Positions 42,477-52,355 of a stretch of DNA of 64,000 nt are shown here, one piece after another (position 1 is the stretch's first letter; each line of letters opens with the position of its first letter). Both the position numbers and the translations under genes were made by a program. Under the pieces are notes generated by a model. The model was not told the origin of the DNA and searched no databases. It saw nothing but the letters and a program-made list of their open reading frames with translations. The DNA is from Micromonospora coerulea (lineage in GTDB: Bacteria > Actinomycetota > Actinomycetes > Mycobacteriales > Micromonosporaceae). The DNA lies in NCBI RefSeq assembly GCF_016598485.1, contig NZ_JAEMUW010000006.1, forward strand, positions 124,001 to 188,000. Direction: 5' to 3'.

Positions 42477-44000
42477 GTGGGGGAGGAACGAGACACCGAG
42501 GGCGCGACCGAGACCCAGACCCGCCGACCACCCGCGGTGGCCCGACCGGCCGAACCGCCCGGCGCGTTGTTCGGGCTGGACGCGGCCGGCGGGCTGGCGG
42601 CGCTGCGCGGCCTGTTGGCCCGGCCGCTGGCCTCCTACTACCTGCTGCTCTCCAGCGCCGGCCTGCTGTTGCTGATCGGCCTGACCATGGTCTTCTCCGC
42701 GACCAGCGTGAAGGACTACGCCGAGGGCGGCGACGCGTCGGCCTCCCTGGTCAAGCAGACGATCTTCGCGGTGATCGGCATCGTCGCGTTCTGGGCCTGC
42801 CAGCGGTTGCCGGCCGGCACCTTCCGCGCGCTGGGCCGGCCGGCGCTGGGCGTGGCGGTGGTGCTGCTGCTCGTGCTCAACCTGCTGGTCGCGCTGGAGT
42901 CGCTGTTCGAGGTGAAGTCGGTCGGCCCGCTGCACGCCGAGCTGCTCTGGCTCTTCCTGGGGCCGATCCAGGTGCAGCCCGCGGAGCTGGCCAAGTTCGC
43001 CCTGGCGCTCTGGGGCGCCCACGTGCTGGCCCGCAAGGGCGCCGCGCTCGGCTGGTGGAAGGAGTTGGCCGCCCCGCTCTTCCCGGTGGTCGGTCTGCTC
43101 TTCGTGCTGGTCGGCTACAACGACCTGGGCAGCATGCTCTGCCTGCTGGCCCTGGTCGTCGGGCTGCTCTGGGCGGCCGGCGTCCGGTTGCAGGTCTTCG
43201 CCGCGCTCTCGGCGGTCGGCCTGGCCGGCGTCGGCCTGCTGGTCGCCGCGGCCTCGCTGGGCGCCGGCTCCGGCTCGCGCGACGCCGACAACTACCGGCT
43301 GGCCCGGCTCACCTCGTTCCTCAACCAGTCCGACCCGGCGAAGTGCTTCGAGACCAACTGCTACCAGATCGTCCAGGCCCGCAACGCCATCGAGCACGGC
43401 GGCTGGTTCGGCGTCGGGCTGGGCAAGAGCAGCTTCAAGTTCGGCTGGCTGCCCGAGGCGCACAACGACTTCATCTTCGCGATCCTCGCCGAGGAGTTGG
43501 GGGTGGTCGGCTGCACCGTCGTGCTGGTGCTCTTCGCCGTGCTGGCGTACACCGGGTTGCGGATCGCCCGGCGGGTGGAGGACCCGTACCGCCGGCTCGC
43601 CGCCGCGGGGGTCACCGCCTGGCTGATCGGCCAGGCCGTGATCAACATCGGTGGGGTGAGCGGGCTGCTGCCGCTGACCGGCGTGCCGCTGCCGTTCATC
43701 TCCGACGGCGGCAGCGCCCTGGTGGTGACCCTGGCGGCGGTCGGGATGCTCGCCTCGTTCGCCCGCGCGGAGCCCGACGCGGCCCGAGCCCTGCATGCCC
43801 GTCCACCGGCCCGATGGGTCCGACTAGTCTGGGCCCCGTTGCCGCCGCTTCCCGGCCGGCGCCGCCGACCGGCGCCGCCACCGGCCGACCGTGGGTCCGT
43901 ACCCCGGTCCCGGGTGCGGCGGTCCGACGACCAGGCCGCGGCCCGCGGCGCCCGGCCGAGCCGGGCGCGCGCCGGCACGGCGAGCGAGAGGAGACGCTGA
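42477..44000 (+). CDS. ftsW: FtsW, SEDS peptidoglycan glycosyltransferase
   Basis: 507 residues. FtsW polymerises lipid II into glycan at the septum with FtsI. After an N-terminal cytoplasmic tail (about 45 residues) come ten membrane helices with SEDS motifs: SATSVKDYA, IQVQPAELAKFALALW, GYNDLGSMLCLLALVVGLL, EAHNDFIFAILAEELG and LTGVPLPFISDGGSALV. A basic C-terminal tail of about 65 residues follows. GTG 42477 is chosen for frame, the conserved core and the six-base spacing of the -10-like box. Its TGA shares one base with the murG ATG. Confidence 0.93.
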   Translation: MGEERDTEGATETQTRRPPAVARPAEPPGALFGLDAAGGLAALRGLLARPLASYYLLLSSAGLLLLIGLTMVFSATSVKDYAEGGDASASLVKQTIFAVIGIVAFWACQRLPAGTFRALGRPALGVAVVLLLVLNLLVALESLFEVKSVGPLHAELLWLFLGPIQVQPAELAKFALALWGAHVLARKGAALGWWKELAAPLFPVVGLLFVLVGYNDLGSMLCLLALVVGLLWAAGVRLQVFAALSAVGLAGVGLLVAAASLGAGSGSRDADNYRLARLTSFLNQSDPAKCFETNCYQIVQARNAIEHGGWFGVGLGKSSFKFGWLPEAHNDFIFAILAEELGVVGCTVVLVLFAVLAYTGLRIARRVEDPYRRLAAAGVTAWLIGQAVINIGGVSGLLPLTGVPLPFISDGGSALVVTLAAVGMLASFARAEPDAARALHARPPARWVRLVWAPLPPLPGRRRRPAPPPADRGSVPRSRVRRSDDQAAARGARPSRARAGTASERRR

Positions 44001-45106
44001 TGGGTCCGCTGCGTTCGGTCGTGCTCTGCGGAGGGGGTACCGGTGGGCACATCTACCCGCTGCTGGCCTTCGCCGACTGCCTGCGCCGACACGACCCGGG
44101 CGTCCGGATCACCTGCCTGGGCACCCCCAAGGGCCTGGAGAACGAGCTGATTCCGCCGGCCGGCTACGACCTGCGGCAGATCCCGGCCTACCAGCTGCCC
44201 CGCTCGGTGAACATGAGCCTGGTCCGCACCCCGGACCGGATGTGGAAGGCGGCCCGCGCGGCGGGCAAGGTGATCGACGAGGTCCAGGCCGACGCCGTGG
44301 TCGGCTTCGGCGGGTACGTCTCGGTCCCCGGCTACCTGGCCGCCTGGCGGCGCGAGCTGCCGATCGTCATCCACGAGGTGAACGTGCCCCCGGGCGTGGC
44401 CAACCGGCTCGGCATGAAGTTCACCAAGAACGTCGCGGTGGGCTTCCCGCACCAGCCGGTGCAGGCCGAGTCGCTGCGCGACGCCCGGGTGGTCGGCGTG
44501 CCGCTGCGCCGGGGGATCGCCGGGCTGGACCGGGCGGCCATGCGGAACGCCGCCCGGGCCCACTTCGGACTCCGCCCCGACCTGCCGGTGCTCTTCGTGG
44601 CCGGCGGCTCGCAGGGCGCCCGCTCGATCAACCTGGCGGTCTCCGGAGCGGCCAAGGAGCTGGCCCGCAACGGCGTGCAGGTGCTGCACGTCATCGGCGC
44701 CCGCAACGAGCCGGTCTCGGTCCCCACCGACCTGCCGGTGCCGTACGTGACCCTGCCCTACCTGTCCGAGATGGAGCTGGGCTACGCGGCCGCCGACCTG
44801 ATGCTGGCTCGGGGCGGGGCGATGACCTGCGCCGAGGTGGCCGCGATCGGGCTGCCCGCCATCTACGTGCCGTACCCGCACAGCAACCAGGAGCAGAAGC
44901 GCAACGCGCTGCCCGTGGTGGAGGCCGGCGGCGGACTGCTCGTCGACGACGCCGAGCTGACCCCGGACTGGCTGGAGCGGACGGTCATCCCGCTGATCCG
45001 GGACCGGCAGCGGCTCGCCGCGATGGGCGCCGCCGCGGCCGGGTACGGCCGGCGGGACGGCGACGTCGCGCTGCTGAACTTCGTCTACGAGGCGGTGGCC
45101 CGCTGA
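44000..45106 (+). CDS. murG: UDP-GlcNAc:lipid I GlcNAc transferase MurG
   Basis: 368 residues. MurG adds GlcNAc to lipid I to make lipid II at the inner face of the membrane. Motifs: VVLCGGGTGGHIYPLLAFA (first glycine loop), AVVGFGGYVSVPGYLAAW, VIHEVNVPPGVANRLGMKF, VLFVAGGSQGARSINL and the GGAMTCAEVAAIGLPAIYVPYP nucleotide-binding region with QEQKRNAL. ATG 44000 shares one base with the ftsW stop and has GAGAGGAGA upstream. Followed by murC in the usual order. Confidence 0.97.
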   Translation: MGPLRSVVLCGGGTGGHIYPLLAFADCLRRHDPGVRITCLGTPKGLENELIPPAGYDLRQIPAYQLPRSVNMSLVRTPDRMWKAARAAGKVIDEVQADAVVGFGGYVSVPGYLAAWRRELPIVIHEVNVPPGVANRLGMKFTKNVAVGFPHQPVQAESLRDARVVGVPLRRGIAGLDRAAMRNAARAHFGLRPDLPVLFVAGGSQGARSINLAVSGAAKELARNGVQVLHVIGARNEPVSVPTDLPVPYVTLPYLSEMELGYAAADLMLARGGAMTCAEVAAIGLPAIYVPYPHSNQEQKRNALPVVEAGGGLLVDDAELTPDWLERTVIPLIRDRQRLAAMGAAAAGYGRRDGDVALLNFVYEAVAR

Positions 45107-45137
45107 TGCGGACCGTCGCGACGGGAAGGTGCCTCTC

Positions 45138-46619
45138 ATGAACACCGCGCAGTTCACCCCCGCCGGCACGCTCACCGCGGAGGACCTGGGCCGGATCCAC
45201 CTGATCGGGGTGGGCGGGGTCGGCATGAGCGGGCTGGCCCGGCTCTTCCTCACCCGGGGCCTGCCGGTCTCGGGGAGCGAGCTGCGGGAGTGGCCGTCCC
45301 TGGCCGGCCTGCGGGCGCTCGGTGGCACCATCCACTCCAGTCACGAGGCGACCAACCTCGACGGCGTGGACACCGTGGTCTACTCCTCGGCGATCCCGCA
45401 GGACCACCTGGAGATGGTCGAGGCGCGCCGGCGCGGCCTGCGGGTGCTGCACCGCTCCGAGGCCCTGGCCGCCGCGATGACCGGCCGCCGGACGGTGGCG
45501 GTGGCCGGTACCCACGGCAAGACCACCACCACGTCCATGGTCACCATGGTGCTCCAGCAGGCCGGCACCGACCCGTCCTTCGTGATCGGTGGGGAGATCT
45601 CCGAGGTGGGCTCCGGCGCGCACCACGGGACCGGCGAGTACTTCGTGGTCGAGGCGGACGAGAGCGACCGGTCGTTCCTGATCTACCGCCCGTACGTGTC
45701 GATCATCACTAACGTCGAGGCGGACCACCTCAACACGTACGGCGACCTGGCCAACCTGGAGGCGGCGTTCGCCGAGTTCGCCCGGCTCACCGACCCGGAC
45801 GGGTTCATCATCACCTGCGCCGACGACGCGGGCGGCCGGCGGCTGGCCGAGACGCTGCGCGCGGAGGGCCGCCGGGTGTGGACGTACGGCGAGGCGGCCG
45901 ACGCCGACCTGAGGCTGAGCGAGATGGCCTCCTCCGCGCAGGGCGTGCGGTACCTGGCCGAGGTCGAGGGCCGGTCGCTGGGCGAGGTCCGGCTGCCGAT
46001 CCCGGGCCGGCACATGGGGCTCAACAGCGCCGCCGCGGTGCTCGCCGCGTACCTGCTGGAGCTGCCGGTCGAGTCGGCCGAAGCGGCGCTGGGCGCGTTC
46101 CCCGGCGTGCGGCGGCGGTTCGAGCGCAAGGGCGTCGCGGACGGCGTGCTGGTCTACGACGAGTACGCCTACCACCCGACCTCGATGACGCTGGCCCTGC
46201 AGACGCTGCGTGAGGTGGCCGGGGAGGGCCGGCTGATCGTGGTCTTCCAGCCGTACCGGCTCTACCGGACGCGGGACCTGCAGGCGGAGATCGCGGCGGC
46301 GCTCGGCATCGCCGACGAGCTGGTGCTGCTGGAGGTCTTCGGCCCCGGTGAGCTGCGCCAGCCCGGTGAGGGCGCGGCGGCGCTGATCGAGGCGGTGCCG
46401 CTGCCGGCCGACCGGAAGGTCTTCGTCGACTCGTGGGACGAGGTGCCCGCCGAGGTGGCCCGGCGGGCCCGCCCGGGCGACGTCGTGGTGACCATGGGCG
46501 CGCCGCCCATCTCGCTGATGGGCGACCTGCTGATCGACGCCCTGCTCGCCCGGGCCGGCGGCGCGACGGCCGTGGGCACCGCCGTCGGCGCGGACGGCGC
46601 GGCCGCCGCTGCCGGATGA
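45138..46619 (+). CDS. murC: UDP-MurNAc:L-alanine ligase MurC
   Basis: 493 residues. MurC adds L-Ala, the first residue of the stem peptide, to UDP-MurNAc. Seen: RIHLIGVGGVGMSGLARLFL (nucleotide-binding N-terminus), VAVAGTHGKTTTTSMV (ATP loop), VVEADESDRSFL, NVEADHLNTYGD and VYDEYAYHPTSMTLAL. ATG 45138 has GGGAAGGTG upstream and starts MNTAQFTP; ATG 45129 would add three residues. The stop overlaps the ftsQ start. The rest of the cluster has MurE and MurF but no MurD. Confidence 0.96.
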   Translation: MNTAQFTPAGTLTAEDLGRIHLIGVGGVGMSGLARLFLTRGLPVSGSELREWPSLAGLRALGGTIHSSHEATNLDGVDTVVYSSAIPQDHLEMVEARRRGLRVLHRSEALAAAMTGRRTVAVAGTHGKTTTTSMVTMVLQQAGTDPSFVIGGEISEVGSGAHHGTGEYFVVEADESDRSFLIYRPYVSIITNVEADHLNTYGDLANLEAAFAEFARLTDPDGFIITCADDAGGRRLAETLRAEGRRVWTYGEAADADLRLSEMASSAQGVRYLAEVEGRSLGEVRLPIPGRHMGLNSAAAVLAAYLLELPVESAEAALGAFPGVRRRFERKGVADGVLVYDEYAYHPTSMTLALQTLREVAGEGRLIVVFQPYRLYRTRDLQAEIAAALGIADELVLLEVFGPGELRQPGEGAAALIEAVPLPADRKVFVDSWDEVPAEVARRARPGDVVVTMGAPPISLMGDLLIDALLARAGGATAVGTAVGADGAAAAAG

Positions 46620-47431
46620 GCCCCGGGCCGGCCCGGGGTCGCACGCCCGGCCCGGACGGCACCGGCCGGCGTGGCCCGGCGCGACGCTGGCAGCTGGTCC
46701 GGGCCAACACCGACGCGGTCCCCCCGTCCACCCGGCGGTTCATGGCCCGCGCCCGGCAGCGCCGGATGCGGGCGGCGCTGCCCTGGGCGGTGGTGGCCGG
46801 CGTGCTGGGGCTGGCCGGGCTGCTCGCCTGGACCGTGCTGGGCACCGGCCTGTTCGGCGTCCGCGAGGTCCGGGTGGTCGGCGCGAAGCTGGTCACCCCG
46901 GTCGAGGTACGGGAGGCGGTGGCGGTCCGGGACGACGAGCCCCTCGCGCGGGTGGACCTGGCGGCGGCCGCCCGGCGGGTGGGCGCGCTGGCGCCGGTGG
47001 AGCGTGCGTCGGTGTCCCGCGACTGGCCGGGCACGCTGGTGATCCGGGTGGTGGAGCGGACGGCCGTGGCGGCGGTGCCGCAGGGCGAGCAGTTCGCGGT
47101 GATCGACCGCGCCGGGGTGGTCTTCCGGACCGTGCCCCGGGCCCCGGACGGGCTGCCGCTGGTCCGGGTCGGTAGGCCCGCGCCGGACGACCCGGGTACC
47201 CGGGCCGGGCTGGCGGTGCTCGCGGCCCTGAGCCCCCGGCTGCGCGCCGAGCTGGTCTCGGTGGACGTGGCCGGGCTGGCCCGGATCACGCTGCGCCTGC
47301 GCGACGACCGCACAGTGGTCTGGGGGGACGCCACCCGGGGCGCGGACAAGTCCCGGGTGGCCACCGCGCTGCTGGGTCGGAAGGCCGACACGATCGACGT
47401 CAGCGCGCCGGACGTGGTCACCTTCCAGTGA
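46616..47431 (+). CDS. ftsQ: division protein FtsQ with POTRA domain
   Basis: 271 residues. A basic cytoplasmic N-terminus (about 60 residues) precedes one membrane helix, ALPWAVVAGVLGLAGLLAW, and a POTRA domain (LFGVREVRVVGAKLVTPVEVREAV) followed by the FtsQ domain (SRDWPGTLVIRVVERTAVAAV, FAVIDRAGVVFR). FtsQ bridges early and late divisome proteins. ATG 46616 overlaps the murC stop (ATGA), the expected layout in actinobacteria. The last gene before a separate ftsZ promoter. Confidence 0.92.
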   Translation: MSPGPARGRTPGPDGTGRRGPARRWQLVRANTDAVPPSTRRFMARARQRRMRAALPWAVVAGVLGLAGLLAWTVLGTGLFGVREVRVVGAKLVTPVEVREAVAVRDDEPLARVDLAAAARRVGALAPVERASVSRDWPGTLVIRVVERTAVAAVPQGEQFAVIDRAGVVFRTVPRAPDGLPLVRVGRPAPDDPGTRAGLAVLAALSPRLRAELVSVDVAGLARITLRLRDDRTVVWGDATRGADKSRVATALLGRKADTIDVSAPDVVTFQ

Positions 47432-47560
47432 TCTGCGGGTCAGCGGGGGCGCCCGCCGGCCGGGGAGACGTGACTCGTCCCGCTATGGGCGGCGACACGC
47501 CGGGCGGGTCCTTGGCTCTCGGCGTGGAGACGCTTACGTTGCCCCGAAGAGGATCAGTGG

Positions 47561-47589
47561 TTGACATAACTGTGAGCCTCTAGTAGAGG
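47561..47589 (+). promoter_or_regulatory. ftsZ promoter with consensus -35
   Basis: TTGACA (47561-47566), a 17-base spacer and TAGAGG (47584-47589), giving a start near 47596 and a leader of about 100 bases. This is the best sigma-A-type promoter seen in the dcw region. No other gene lies in 47432-47693. Confidence 0.75.
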
Positions 47590-47693
47590 GTGAGGGTTTC
47601 GACCCGTGCCCTCGCTGGGAACTGCGTCGACCGCTGGTCTGGCCAAGCCGTGTGGGGTCGGCCCATGCCAATCTCGAAGGGAAAGGACCGGAG

Positions 47694-48809
47694 ATGACAC
47701 CTCCGCACAACTACCTGGCGGTCATCAAGGTCGTCGGCATCGGGGGCGGCGGCGTCAACGCCGTCAACCGGATGATCGAGGTTGGGCTCAAGGGCGTCGA
47801 GTTCATCGCGATCAACACCGACGCGCAGGCGCTGCTGATGAGCGACGCCGACGTGAAGCTCGACGTGGGCCGGGAGCTGACCCGGGGCCTCGGCGCCGGG
47901 GCCAACCCGGACGTCGGCAAGAACGCCGCCGAGGACCACCGCGACGAGATCGAGGAGGTGCTCAAGGGCGCCGACATGGTCTTCGTGACCTGCGGCGAGG
48001 GCGGCGGCACCGGCACCGGCGGCGCGCCGGTGGTGGCGAACATCGCCCGCAAGCTCGGGGCGCTGACCATCGGTGTGGTGACCCGGCCGTTCTCGTTCGA
48101 GGGCAAGCGCCGTCAGGTGCAGGCCGAGTCCGGCATCGACGAGCTGCGTAACCAGTGCGACACGCTGATCGTCATCCCGAACGACCGGCTGCTCGCGCTC
48201 GGCGACCGCAACATCTCCATGATGGACGCCTTCCGGACCGCCGACCAGGTGCTCCTCTCCGGTGTCCAGGGCATCACCGATTTGATCACCACCCCCGGTC
48301 TGATCAACCTGGACTTCGCCGACGTCAAGAGCGTGATGAGCGGCGCCGGCAGCGCGCTGATGGGCATCGGCAGCGCCCGCGGCGAGAACCGCGCGGTGGA
48401 GGCGGCCGAGGCGGCCATCTCCAGCCCGCTGCTGGAGCAGAGCATGGACGGCGCGCGCGGCGTGCTGCTCTCCATCGCCGGCGGCTCCGACCTGGGCCTG
48501 TTCGAGATCAACGACGCGGCCCAGCTGGTCACCGACGCGGCCCACCCGGACGCCAACATCATCTTTGGCGCGGTCATCGACGACGCCCTCGGCGACGAGG
48601 TGCGGGTGACCGTGATCGCGGCGGGCTTCGACGGCGGCGCGCCCTCGTACAAGGCGGCCGAGCCGACCCGCAAGCCGAACCAGAACCAGCCGGCGCAGCC
48701 CAGCACGCCGGTCGCGCCGCCGGCCACCATGCCGGCGCCGCAGCAGTCGCCGCGCCGGGTGCTCTTCGACGACGTGGACGTGCCGGACTTCCTCAAGAAC
48801 GGGTCCTGA
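47694..48809 (+). CDS. ftsZ: cell division GTPase FtsZ
   Basis: 371 residues, a usual actinobacterial FtsZ length. FtsZ polymerises with GTP into the division ring. The N-terminal GTPase domain has [15 protein letters not shown], the tubulin signature GGGTGTGG at residues 103-110 and NDRLL; the second domain has [21 protein letters not shown] sequence ([16 protein letters not shown]). A disordered linker then leads to the C-terminal tail [13 protein letters not shown] that binds SepF. ATG 47694 has GACCGGAG upstream; the promoter at 47561 supports separate, strong expression. Confidence 0.97.
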   Translation: MTPPHNYLAVIKVVGIGGGGVNAVNRMIEVGLKGVEFIAINTDAQALLMSDADVKLDVGRELTRGLGAGANPDVGKNAAEDHRDEIEEVLKGADMVFVTCGEGGGTGTGGAPVVANIARKLGALTIGVVTRPFSFEGKRRQVQAESGIDELRNQCDTLIVIPNDRLLALGDRNISMMDAFRTADQVLLSGVQGITDLITTPGLINLDFADVKSVMSGAGSALMGIGSARGENRAVEAAEAAISSPLLEQSMDGARGVLLSIAGGSDLGLFEINDAAQLVTDAAHPDANIIFGAVIDDALGDEVRVTVIAAGFDGGAPSYKAAEPTRKPNQNQPAQPSTPVAPPATMPAPQQSPRRVLFDDVDVPDFLKNGS

Positions 48810-48818
48810 GCCGCGCCG

Positions 48819-49565
48819 ATGACGCAGACACCAGCCACGGTGCGACCCGACCGTCGTGCCGAGCTCGCCGCCGGGCTGGCCCAGGTGCGGGCCCGGATCG
48901 CCGACGCCTGCGCCGCCGCCGGCCGGGACCGCGCCGAGGTCACGCTGGTCGCGGTGACCAAGACCTACCCGGCCGGCGACGTGGTCGCCCTGGCCGGGCT
49001 CGGCGTCGCCGACGTGGGGGAGAACCGCGACCAGGAGGCGGCCCCCAAGGCCGCCGAGGTCGCGGCGGCCGGGGTGACCCCGCGGTGGCACTTCATCGGG
49101 CAGTTGCAGCGCAACAAGTGCCGTTCGGTGGTCCGGTACGCCGACGTCGTCCAGTCGGTCGACAGCGTCCGGCTGGCCGGGGCCCTCGATGCCGCGGCGG
49201 CGGCCGGCCGGGACCGGCCGCTCGACGTGCTGGTGCAGGTCAGCATCGACGGGGACCCGGCCCGGGGCGGGGCGCTGCCGGACTCGACCGACCCGGACCG
49301 TGGCCTCGGCCCGGTGGCCGCGGCGCTGGCCGGCGCGGGGGCGCTGCGGCTGGGCGGGCTGATGGCGGTGGCGCCGCTGGGCTGGGAGCCGGAGCGGGCG
49401 TTCGCCCGGCTGGCGGAGGTAACGGAGCAGTTCCGGCGGGACCATCCCCAGGCGACGGTGCTGTCGGCCGGAATGAGCGGCGATCTGGAAACTGCGATCG
49501 GGTACGGCGCGACACATGTCCGCGTCGGCAGCGCGTTGCTCGGAATGCGCCCCACGCTGCGGTAG
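48819..49565 (+). CDS. YggS-family pyridoxal phosphate protein
   Basis: 248 residues. YggS/PLPBP proteins bind pyridoxal phosphate and help vitamin B6 homeostasis; no enzyme activity is known. The PLP lysine is K48 in LVAVTKTYPAGDV, followed by VADVGENRDQEA, WHFIGQLQRNKCR and the phosphate-binding LSAGMSGDLETAIGYGATHVRVGSAL. ATG 48819 is nine bases after ftsZ. The pgeF gene that usually separates ftsZ from yggS in related actinobacteria is absent. Downstream comes sepF after a 193-bp gap. Confidence 0.93.
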   Translation: MTQTPATVRPDRRAELAAGLAQVRARIADACAAAGRDRAEVTLVAVTKTYPAGDVVALAGLGVADVGENRDQEAAPKAAEVAAAGVTPRWHFIGQLQRNKCRSVVRYADVVQSVDSVRLAGALDAAAAAGRDRPLDVLVQVSIDGDPARGGALPDSTDPDRGLGPVAAALAGAGALRLGGLMAVAPLGWEPERAFARLAEVTEQFRRDHPQATVLSAGMSGDLETAIGYGATHVRVGSALLGMRPTLR

Positions 49566-49758
49566 CCTGACCGCGAAGGAAGCAAATTACATCGGTGTTG
49601 TTCAGGAACGGCATCCCGTTGTCGGGGGCCATGGCGGGCGGACCGCGAATCGCACGCCAGGGGATTGCTGATCCGGTCCGGTGGGCATTGGTTGTCCACT
49701 CGTGATCAAGCGACACGGCACGGGGGCGCGTGCCGCACGGCGGACGGAAGGGCGCGGG

Positions 49759-50460
49759 ATGGGTGCACTGCGCAAGGCGGGGGTCTGGCTCGGTCTGGTC
49801 GAAGAAGACGACGAGCGGGGCTACGAGGACGGTGGCTACGACAAGGGCGGCTACCGCGATTCGCGTTACCGGTCGAGCCGTTACTCCGAGGAGTTCGCCG
49901 ACGAGGAGGACGACGAGTCCGAGGAGCCGCGGGCGCGTAGCCGGGTGGGCGACCGGGGTCGGCTGAGCGAGCGCGGGTCGAGCCGGGCGGCTGAGGCCGA
50001 CCGGGCCGAGGTCGAGCGGGCGGAGCGGGCCGAGCGGTCCGAGCGGTCCAGCGTCCGGTCGATCACCCGGTCGGGCGGCGGCGAGACCTCGGGCGCGCTG
50101 ACGTACCACACCCGGGACAATCTGGCCCTGGCGCCGCAGGTCCAGCCGCGGGAGCGCGCGGTGGTGGCCGAGGAGGAGCAGCGATACCAGATCACCACGC
50201 TGCACCCGACCACCTATCGCGAGGCGCGCACCATCGGTGAGCACTTCCGCGACGGCGTGCCGGTGATCATCAACCTCACCGAGATGGACGAGGCGGATGC
50301 CCGCCGGCTGGTTGACTTCGCCGCCGGGCTGGCGTTCGGGCTGCGCGGTACGATCGAGCGCGTGACCAACCGGGTGTTCCTGCTCTCACCAGCCAACGTC
50401 CAGGTCACGGCGGAGGACAAAGCCAAGATCGCCGAGGGCGGCTTCTTCAGCCTGAGCTAG
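49759..50460 (+). CDS. sepF: cell division protein SepF
   Basis: 233 residues. SepF links FtsZ to the membrane. It has an N-terminal amphipathic helix ([17 protein letters not shown]), a variable acidic and then arginine-rich linker (residues 20-115), and the conserved C-terminal SepF domain ([61 protein letters not shown]). ATG 49759 has GGAAGGG upstream and gives the membrane-binding helix. The 193 bases before it show no gene. Binds the FtsZ tail encoded nearby. Confidence 0.95.
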   Translation: MGALRKAGVWLGLVEEDDERGYEDGGYDKGGYRDSRYRSSRYSEEFADEEDDESEEPRARSRVGDRGRLSERGSSRAAEADRAEVERAERAERSERSSVRSITRSGGGETSGALTYHTRDNLALAPQVQPRERAVVAEEEQRYQITTLHPTTYREARTIGEHFRDGVPVIINLTEMDEADARRLVDFAAGLAFGLRGTIERVTNRVFLLSPANVQVTAEDKAKIAEGGFFSLS

Positions 50461-50485
50461 CCCGCCCGACCGAGGGACGTCGCCT

Positions 50486-50800
50486 GTGTTGACCGTGTTG
50501 TCGATCCTGTTCCAGGTGTTGTACCTGCTCGTATATTTCTTCCTGCTCGTACTCTTGGCCCGATTTGTCCTCGGGGCCGTTCTCGCGTACGGTCGCCGCT
50601 GGCAACCGGGACGGGGAGCATCGGCGGGACTGGAATCGGTGTGGAGCGTCACTGATCCGCCCCTGCGGACGTTGAGGCGTGTGATCCCACCACTGCGAAT
50701 TGGTACCGTGAGCATCGACCTGGCCTCACTTGTGCTCCTGGTTATCCTGTTCGTGCTGATGAGGTTTGTGTTAGAGCCGCTGATCTGGGAGTTTTCCTGA
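50486..50800 (+). CDS. YggT family membrane protein
   Basis: 104 residues with two membrane helices, [21 protein letters not shown] and [20 protein letters not shown], and the conserved cytoplasmic loop [22 protein letters not shown]. The family lies between sepF and divIVA across actinobacteria; its function in envelope growth is not established. GTG 50486 follows CGAGGGA. It sits in the usual order sepF-yggT-divIVA. Confidence 0.88.
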   Translation: MLTVLSILFQVLYLLVYFFLLVLLARFVLGAVLAYGRRWQPGRGASAGLESVWSVTDPPLRTLRRVIPPLRIGTVSIDLASLVLLVILFVLMRFVLEPLIWEFS

Positions 50801-50841
50801 GCAGCACGCTTTCGCGGCCGCAACTGACCCGAGGAGTTTCG

Positions 50842-51645
50842 ATGCCGCTGACCCCGGCCGACGTCCACAACGTCGCCTTCAAAAAGCCGCCGATCGGCAA
50901 GCGGGGGTATGACGAGGAGGAGGTCGACGCCTTCCTGGACGAGGTCGAGCGCGAGCTCGCCCGCCTGATCGAGGAGAACAACGAGCTGCGCGCCCAGGTG
51001 GAGCGCGGCGGTCGCGGCCCCGTTCCCGCCGGCCCCGGCGGCGACGCCCGTCTCGCGGCCGAGCTCAACGACGTCAAGGCCCAGCTGGACCGGGTGCAGC
51101 GCGACAAGGCGGCCGCCGAGCAGGCGGCCCGGGCGATGCAGGCCGAGCTGGAGCAGGTCCGCGCCCAGGGCGGCCCGGCCGCCGCCGGTGACGGCGAGCA
51201 GCAGGCCCTCCGGGTGCTGATGATGGCCCAGCGCACCGCCGACGACCACGTGTCGGACGCGCGCCGCGAGGCCGACCAGCTGCTCTCCGAGGCCCGTTCC
51301 AAGGCCGAGGAGGTCACCCGCGAGGCCCGCGCCAAGGCCGACGCGCTGGAGCGCGACGCCCGCCAGCGGCACCAGGAGGCCATGGGCGGCCTGGACGCCA
51401 AGCGGACCGCGCTGCAGAAGCACATCGAGGAGCTCAAGCAGTTCGAGCGCGAGTACCGCACCCGGCTCAAGGCGTACCTGGAGAGCCAGCTGCGGGACCT
51501 CGACGGCCGGGCCCAGGGCCTGGAGGCCGAGGTCAACCGCACCGAGGGCAACCGCTCCGGTGCTGGTAGCAACGGCCTCGCCGCCGCCAGCCTCGCCGGC
51601 TCGTACGGTGGCGGTCGCTCGGGCTCGCTCGAGTCCGGCCGCTGA
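50842..51645 (+). CDS. divIVA: polar growth protein DivIVA (Wag31)
   Basis: 267 residues. DivIVA marks curved membranes and directs apical wall growth in actinobacteria. The conserved N-terminal domain is [36 protein letters not shown], and a long two-part coiled coil follows (about residues 30-60 and 70-225), with a glycine/serine-rich C-terminus. ATG 50842 has a GAGGAG site. The gene ends the dcw cluster here. Phosphorylation at an early threonine is known for mycobacterial Wag31; T4 could be the matching site, but this is not shown. Confidence 0.95.
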   Translation: MPLTPADVHNVAFKKPPIGKRGYDEEEVDAFLDEVERELARLIEENNELRAQVERGGRGPVPAGPGGDARLAAELNDVKAQLDRVQRDKAAAEQAARAMQAELEQVRAQGGPAAAGDGEQQALRVLMMAQRTADDHVSDARREADQLLSEARSKAEEVTREARAKADALERDARQRHQEAMGGLDAKRTALQKHIEELKQFEREYRTRLKAYLESQLRDLDGRAQGLEAEVNRTEGNRSGAGSNGLAAASLAGSYGGGRSGSLESGR

Positions 51646-51719
51646 TCCCGCCGTCGGCGGCCGTCCCCGCGACGGCCGCCGACCGCTCGCAGACCGACCC
51701 GATGCGGCGGGGGTGAGCC

Positions 51720-52355
51720 GTGATAGTCGCCAGCATCCTGCTCATCCTCGTCGCCGTCGTGCTCCTGGTCGCCGGGTTGGCCGGCGGGTCCAGTCAGCTG
51801 CTGATCATCTCCATCGCGGCCAGCCTGCTGGCCGCCGTCGCTCTCGTCGTGGGCGCCCGCCAGGCGACCGCCGGCCGGGCGACGGATCGGACGGCGCCGC
51901 GCCGGGGCTGGCCCACCGGGTCCCGCACCGCGCACGGTGCGCCGGCTCGGGAGCCGTCGGAGGGGACCGCCTACGGCCCGCCGGCGCAGGAGCCGGACAT
52001 TCCCGTTCAGCACGTTCCCCCGACGGTCGGCTACGGGTGGCGGCAACCACCCGAGCCCCCGTCCGGGTCGGACCTGCGACCGAGGCCGGCGCCGGGGCCG
52101 GGCACCGACGAGGTGCCGGTCGACGAGCCGGACATCCAGCAGGTCGGGGCCGAGGAGGCCGCCCTCGTCGCCCAGCTGTCCACCCCGGTCCACGTGGTGC
52201 AGGGCAGGCCCCGATACCACCTCGCGACCTGTCCGCACCTGCTCGACCGGCCGCCGTCCCGGATGCCGGTGGCCGAGGCGGTCGAATTCGGCTTCACCCC
52301 GTGCGCCCGGTGCGCCCCGGTCAGCGCCCTGCTCGCCGACGCATGGCCGAGCTGA
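51720..52355 (+). CDS. membrane protein with C-terminal cysteine/histidine motif
   Basis: 211 residues. Two N-terminal membrane helices (IVASILLILVAVVLLVAGLA and LLIISIAASLLAAVALVVGA) are followed by a proline-rich linker and a C-terminal segment with the spacing YHLATCPHLLDRP-x14-FTPCARCAP. That pattern of one His, one Cys and a CxxC resembles the metal-binding module of Ada, so metal binding is plausible, though no family is certain. GTG 51720 is 75 bases after divIVA. It overlaps the DUF167 gene by 13 bases. Confidence 0.7.
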   Translation: MIVASILLILVAVVLLVAGLAGGSSQLLIISIAASLLAAVALVVGARQATAGRATDRTAPRRGWPTGSRTAHGAPAREPSEGTAYGPPAQEPDIPVQHVPPTVGYGWRQPPEPPSGSDLRPRPAPGPGTDEVPVDEPDIQQVGAEEAALVAQLSTPVHVVQGRPRYHLATCPHLLDRPPSRMPVAEAVEFGFTPCARCAPVSALLADAWPS

